Shown here one piece after another: positions 60,288-64,000 of a stretch of DNA of 64,000 nt. How positions within the stretch are numbered: position 1 is the first letter of the stretch; each line of letters begins with the position of its first letter. Source of the stretch: Datura wrightii (Eukaryota; Streptophyta; Magnoliopsida; Solanales; Solanaceae); NCBI GenBank assembly GCA_035772735.1, contig JASDFA010000007.1:147559001-147623000 (forward strand), written 5' to 3'. A program made the position numbers and the translations under genes. Below the pieces are notes generated by a model. It had not been told where the DNA came from. It worked only from the letters and a program-made list of their open reading frames with translations, and did not search any database.

Positions 60288-60475
60288 TCCGGAGGACTCC
60301 TGTGTAGACAGTAACAGATAGGGTCTGGATCCCCGGACACACTCTACGGGGCTATCTGGAACCCGGAGCTACACCTGTAATAACTGAATGTACAGACAGT
60401 AGCAGATAGGGTCTGATTCCCTGGACACTGCTCAACAGGGCTATCTGATACCGGAGCTGTACCTGTAATGCTGAT
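60288..60475. repeat. Tandem duplication inside the LTR, units of about 90 bp
   Basis: CAGTA.CAGATAGGGTCTG, CCGGACAC or CTGGACAC, GGGCTATCTG, GGAGCT and ACCTGTAAT occur twice in the same order. Confidence 0.8.
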
Positions 60476-61609
60476 CAGACTGCTATGAGGAAAGCTTCAT
60501 CCCATCTTCGTCCAAGCTGGGGACGGCATGCCACTCCTTGGAGTGACGTAAACCCACCCGCTCAGTGGGCGACACGATCACCAACCCAGGGGCGGCGAGG
60601 ACGCTCAATAAGGTGCCCTCACGCCACAACAAGTCTCAATAAACAAATAGCACATACAAATAGCAAGCATGGATAACTGAAAAGACTATCTGAACTCTAA
60701 CTTCTTATTCTGATCTGTTTCTATACTGAACTGATTCTTTACTAATTATACTAATTCTGTAATCTCTGTTTAACTGTATGGCTAATCTGTAGCCAAGATA
60801 CTATCTGTCTTAATGGCTAATCTATAGCCATAACTGTCTATCTATCTGATCTTTCTTTACTGACTTTTATTATGAAAATCTGTTTCTTTTTATTCTTACA
60901 TCATGCTTGCTAATCACATAATAGGCTATACTGGATCTGAACTACTAACTTGCCCTTGGGCGCATGCTTTTCTAACTTTCAAGCTAGATACGATATAACA
61001 ACGCAAACTAGGTTTACTGAACTTGCACAATACTTAACATTCGACTCCGGGAATTCTATTACGGAGTCTATCGTACTATACAGGGCTAAACCTACTAACT
61101 TGCCAAAGGAACTAGCTTTACATACCTTAACCTCGGGTTATCCGATTGTCGGACGAGGCTCGGTCAGTACTTCCGCTATTTCTCCCAACTGCATTCATAT
61201 ATACGTCAATTAATACTAAATATAGCTTTATTCTAAAGAACAACGTCACTTTCGATATAATTATAGCCTAAACTTAGGCTTATCGAAAGACGGTCAAAAA
61301 CTCGCTATTTTTCAGAAGTCCAGAAGGGAGAAGTGTTCACTTCACAGCTAGGAGCACATAGACACTACTTTGGAGTAATTCTACTTACCTTGGTTCGGTA
61401 GCTCGACGATTCGCTGGCCGTATTTCGCGAAACAAAAACCGTAAGAATGCTCCCTGCTGCTAAATACCTCGGTACCTGAGGTTAATTTGAGTTTAGACTA
61501 CGTTTGGCAGCGTAATCAAACGATTATATAACTCCCTCCTTCGTCCCTGTTCCTGTCTCTGTGTTCTCTGGAAATTACAATGGAAATTATCTTTAAATGA
61601 AGGGAAGTG

Positions 61610-61730
61610 ATCATTATTTAAAGGGAGCTTTTTATTAATTAAAGGAAATTATTGTTAATTAAAAGAAATTATTATTAATTAAAGGAAATTATCTTATGGG
61701 AATTATTATTAATTAAAGGAAATTACATTA
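61610..61730. repeat. Tandem short repeats (about 20 bp) inside the LTR
   Basis: AATTAAAGGAAATTATTATT-type units recur about five times with small changes. Confidence 0.8.
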
Positions 61731-62108
61731 CAAACCGAGCTCCATATACTTGGACACTATAAATCGCATTTTTGCCTTGCGACGCGCCGACTTGGCGCTT
61801 GTCCGATCTTTTCCCGGGCCTTTTTCTAGCATGCATGGCTTTCAAATATTCTTAACCAACACGTGAATAGGCCATCTATGTGCCGGAAATTTTACGGGGT
61901 ATAACAGTTTCTTTGTCAGCTCATGTGCTTGACATGACAAAATGGTACTGTTGACAACCTAGTTATGTCTAAAAGATAAGTTTATAGAACACAGTCTAGC
62001 CTAACTTCCTATATATGATGAAACAAGAAACAAGAAAAGGTTAAAACTCAAAATTACAGGGTTGAGGACAGTGGAGTAGCATATGGACTTAGACATATGG
62101 ACTTAGAC

Positions 62109-62369
62109 TCACCTCCACTTCTCCTCTAACTCTTTCCTCTCAGACAAAATCCATGTTATAAAAATTGCTATAACCAGGGAAACTACTGTAATAAGAAGCA
62201 ATGCATAACTGAAATCTTCAGTAAGAGAGTCATAGGTCTTTGACGGGGCAAGCCGAGTGAAAAAAAGATCCAATCCATGAGCAAAGACAAGGGTGGTTGA
62301 CTCCAGCTTTGCTGGTATAGTTATTATGTTTCTAAGGCCTTCCACTTTAAGAGCATGTATGACGTAAGC
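62109..62369 (-). CDS. EMC1: ER membrane protein complex subunit 1 (EMC1), last exon (partial)
   Basis: One exon of 87 codons, including the TGA stop, follows a clear acceptor (CTCCTGCAG). It encodes AYVIHALKV, then GLRNIITIPAKLESTTLVFA, HGLDLFFTRLAPSKTYDSLT, a transmembrane helix (FSYALLLITVVSLVIAIFIT) and the cytosolic end SERKELEEKWR. This is the signature C-terminus of EMC1. EMC1 is the large lumenal beta-propeller subunit of the complex that inserts tail-anchored and multipass proteins in the ER. The preceding exons were not found up to 64000, so the last intron exceeds 1.6 kb. A solo LTR begins about 200 bp downstream. Confidence 0.93.
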   Translation of the reverse strand, partial: AYVIHALKVEGLRNIITIPAKLESTTLVFAHGLDLFFTRLAPSKTYDSLTEDFSYALLLITVVSLVIAIFITWILSERKELEEKWR

Positions 62370-64000
62370 CTGCAGGAGTAAACATCAAATCAATATGAAG
62401 AACCAACCATCGATAATTACCTCAGATGGAAACAAAGGATCAGAAGATAACTTTTTGAGATGCCTGAATTAGTAAAATGCAAGTCAGCATGTTGTATTTA
62501 CTATGCAGTTGGATTATATAGAGAAGCTTGAAGGGCCAGAAAAGTTCTTCCAACCAGTATATGTTGGAAAGTAAGATGTTATTTGTCGAAGATTCTTCCC
62601 CAGACAATCTGTGAGGTAGATCTTTCTATCATTATTGGCACATAGACCATCAATCAGATATCATCAAAGGAAAATCCATGCACCATCGCTGTGAAGGACA
62701 TATATCATCTTGATATTTCTTTTACTACAAAAAATGTAGATGAATCTATGTAACATCATTTCAAATGAGTCTACTTATTAGTTAAATTTTTTTTCTTTTG
62801 TTGATAAAGTAGCTTGAAATTTCTTTTCCTTCAAAAGATGTCAAATGCATGCATATATCACGCCTACCAGCAAAGTCCGAATTATTCTAATGAAAGAACG
62901 ATGCTATACATGAATCAAGACATCTGAGAAAGGCTGGAGTTTATTTTCCTTTTTTATGCTAGAAATGATTGTAAGACTTCTTCATTTCTAACCATGATGT
63001 ATAGTTTGTCTTGCCAAGCTTCTAAAATCAGCTTATTGTAAAAGTACTTTTGAAGAGAAACAGTTTGTGTTGGCCAATCAATTTGAAAAGTACATTGAGC
63101 GGCAATTAGTGATTGACCAAGCTTTTAAAAGTGCTTCTAAGTGTATTTTCTCAAGAAAAACACTTTTAGGGGGGAAAAGAAATTTAGCTTTTGAAAAACA
63201 GTTTCTGCTACTCCCAAAAGCTTGACCAAACACCTTACTTTTTTAAAATAAACACTTTTGGGCTTTAGCCTTCCAAAAGCTTGGCCAAACAGGCTAGTAG
63301 TTTGCTAACTCACCTTTGCTGCTGCACAAAGTGCTCTAGCTAATAGTTTTGTCAACTTTTTTTCTTATATAAATAGCAGTTTATACCTTGTGAATGATTC
63401 TTTCTTTTATATGAGAACTGCATAAGATTCATTATGATGTCTTAGTGATGTCAAAATTTTTTGACAAGTCAAACTGGCTGCACTATTGAACCCGGAAAAC
63501 GGTAGCTAGACTGTAGAGTGTCTGATCTGGTTTTTAGATCCAGTTGTCAGCAAAGAAGGATGTCCCATATTAACTGGGTTAACTTGTATATATGTAACTC
63601 AATCAAAATTAGAAAGTAAAATCAGAGCTCCATCAAGAACCCAATCAGAAAAAGATATTATAAGGTCCTTAAACATCATCATTAAAGGAATCATTCGGGT
63701 GGTCTTTAATATTTGCCTCCCAAATTTGTGGTCTTTAATTTTTGCCCTTCGGCACTTTTAAGTACCAAAAAAGTGGTCAAAAAATGCCCCTAATAGCCCA
63801 AAAAAAAAATTCGCGAGGCAAACAGAAAATTCGTAAGGCATAAGTTTTGGCACAAGTTATGCCTCAGGGCATAAATTCACATAGATTATGCCTTAGGCAT
63901 ATGTTCCGTAGTATGAACTAGTACCTAGGGGGCAGAAGTCATGTGCCTAGAGGGTAGAAGTTCAGCAACATGAATTTGTGTCTTCTAGGGCGTTTATGTC
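62370..64000. other. Last intron of EMC1 (continues past window)
   Basis: No further EMC1 exon was recognised. It contains a MITE (63002-63296). The block at 63690-64000 carries repeated TTATGCC/GGCATAA words and resembles a dispersed solanaceous repeat of unknown class. Confidence 0.65.
63002..63296. mobile_element. MITE with TTTGGCCAAGCTT-type ends
   Basis: The left end, TAGTTTGTCTTGCCAAGCTT, is mirrored by AAAAGCTTGGCCAAACAGGCTA-type sequence on the right. Internal AAAGTGCTT/AAGCACTTT words also fold back. It is non-coding and common in form in Solanaceae introns. Confidence 0.65.

Larger units (their letters stand above)
59215..61906. mobile_element. Probable solo LTR, about 2.7 kb
   Basis: The element starts TGTCACGCCCCG and ends CGGGGTATAACA, so the ends are TG...CA with short inverted repeats. 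The flanks are GCTTC (59210-59214) and GTTTC (61907-61911), a 5-bp target duplication with one change. Inside there is no long open frame and no protease, RT or integrase motif. It does have higher GC content than the surroundings, a tandem duplication at 60288-60475 and a run of 20-base AT-rich repeats at 61610-61730. That fits a solo LTR of a large Ty3-type element left by LTR recombination. Orientation is uncertain. Confidence 0.6.

Overview
The window is nuclear DNA of a dicot plant, almost certainly a member of the Solanaceae. Genes are AT-rich, cut by many GT-AG introns, and embedded in solanaceous-type SINEs (TS-like copies at 17590, 23720 and 45959), MITEs, LINE remnants and LTR fragments. 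No prokaryotic features were seen. Exons were called by joining frame-consistent stretches across splice sites. The joined lengths divide by three in every multi-exon gene, which independently supports the models.

Layout, left to right. (1) 1-5149 (+): last four exons of a FluG/NodGS-type glutamine synthetase-like gene, with a miniature LTR element (TRIM) and a SINE in its last intron. (2) 5619-10205 (-): five-exon pectin methylesterase without a PMEI pro-region. (3) 13428-29285 (-): 21-exon gene for a nuclear regulator with two TDBD (Tify/Jas-binding-like) regions, PHD fingers and a GNAT domain (IDM1/ROS4-like family). Its roughly 6-kb first intron holds a LINE, SINEs and duplications. (4) 35294-35653 (-): small secreted cystatin-like gene with degenerate inhibitory motifs, between copies of a roughly 280-bp repeat. 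(5) about 38690-39140 (-): probable phosphate-starvation long non-coding RNA of the IPS1/Mt4/TPSI1 family, carrying a bulged miR399-complementary site; this is the most interesting element of the window. (6) 42175-48421 (-): nine-exon CYP97C (LUT1) carotenoid epsilon-ring hydroxylase, with a likely GC-AG intron. (7) 49476-54817 (-): seven-exon VPS37 subunit of ESCRT-I. (8) 57170-58273 (+): single-exon, divergent PELOTA paralogue. (9) 59215-61906: probable solo LTR with a near-perfect 5-bp target duplication. (10) 62109-62369 (-): last exon of EMC1, whose upstream exons lie beyond the window.

The genes are housekeeping or metabolic loci with no shared pathway: nitrogen/amino-acid metabolism, cell wall, chromatin, phosphate signalling, lutein synthesis, endosomal sorting, ribosome rescue and ER membrane-protein insertion. 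Intergenic space from 29.3 to 42 kb is very AT-rich and repeat-laden, and holds only the cystatin and the lncRNA. Family assignments rest on recognised motifs and recalled family knowledge; no database search was possible.
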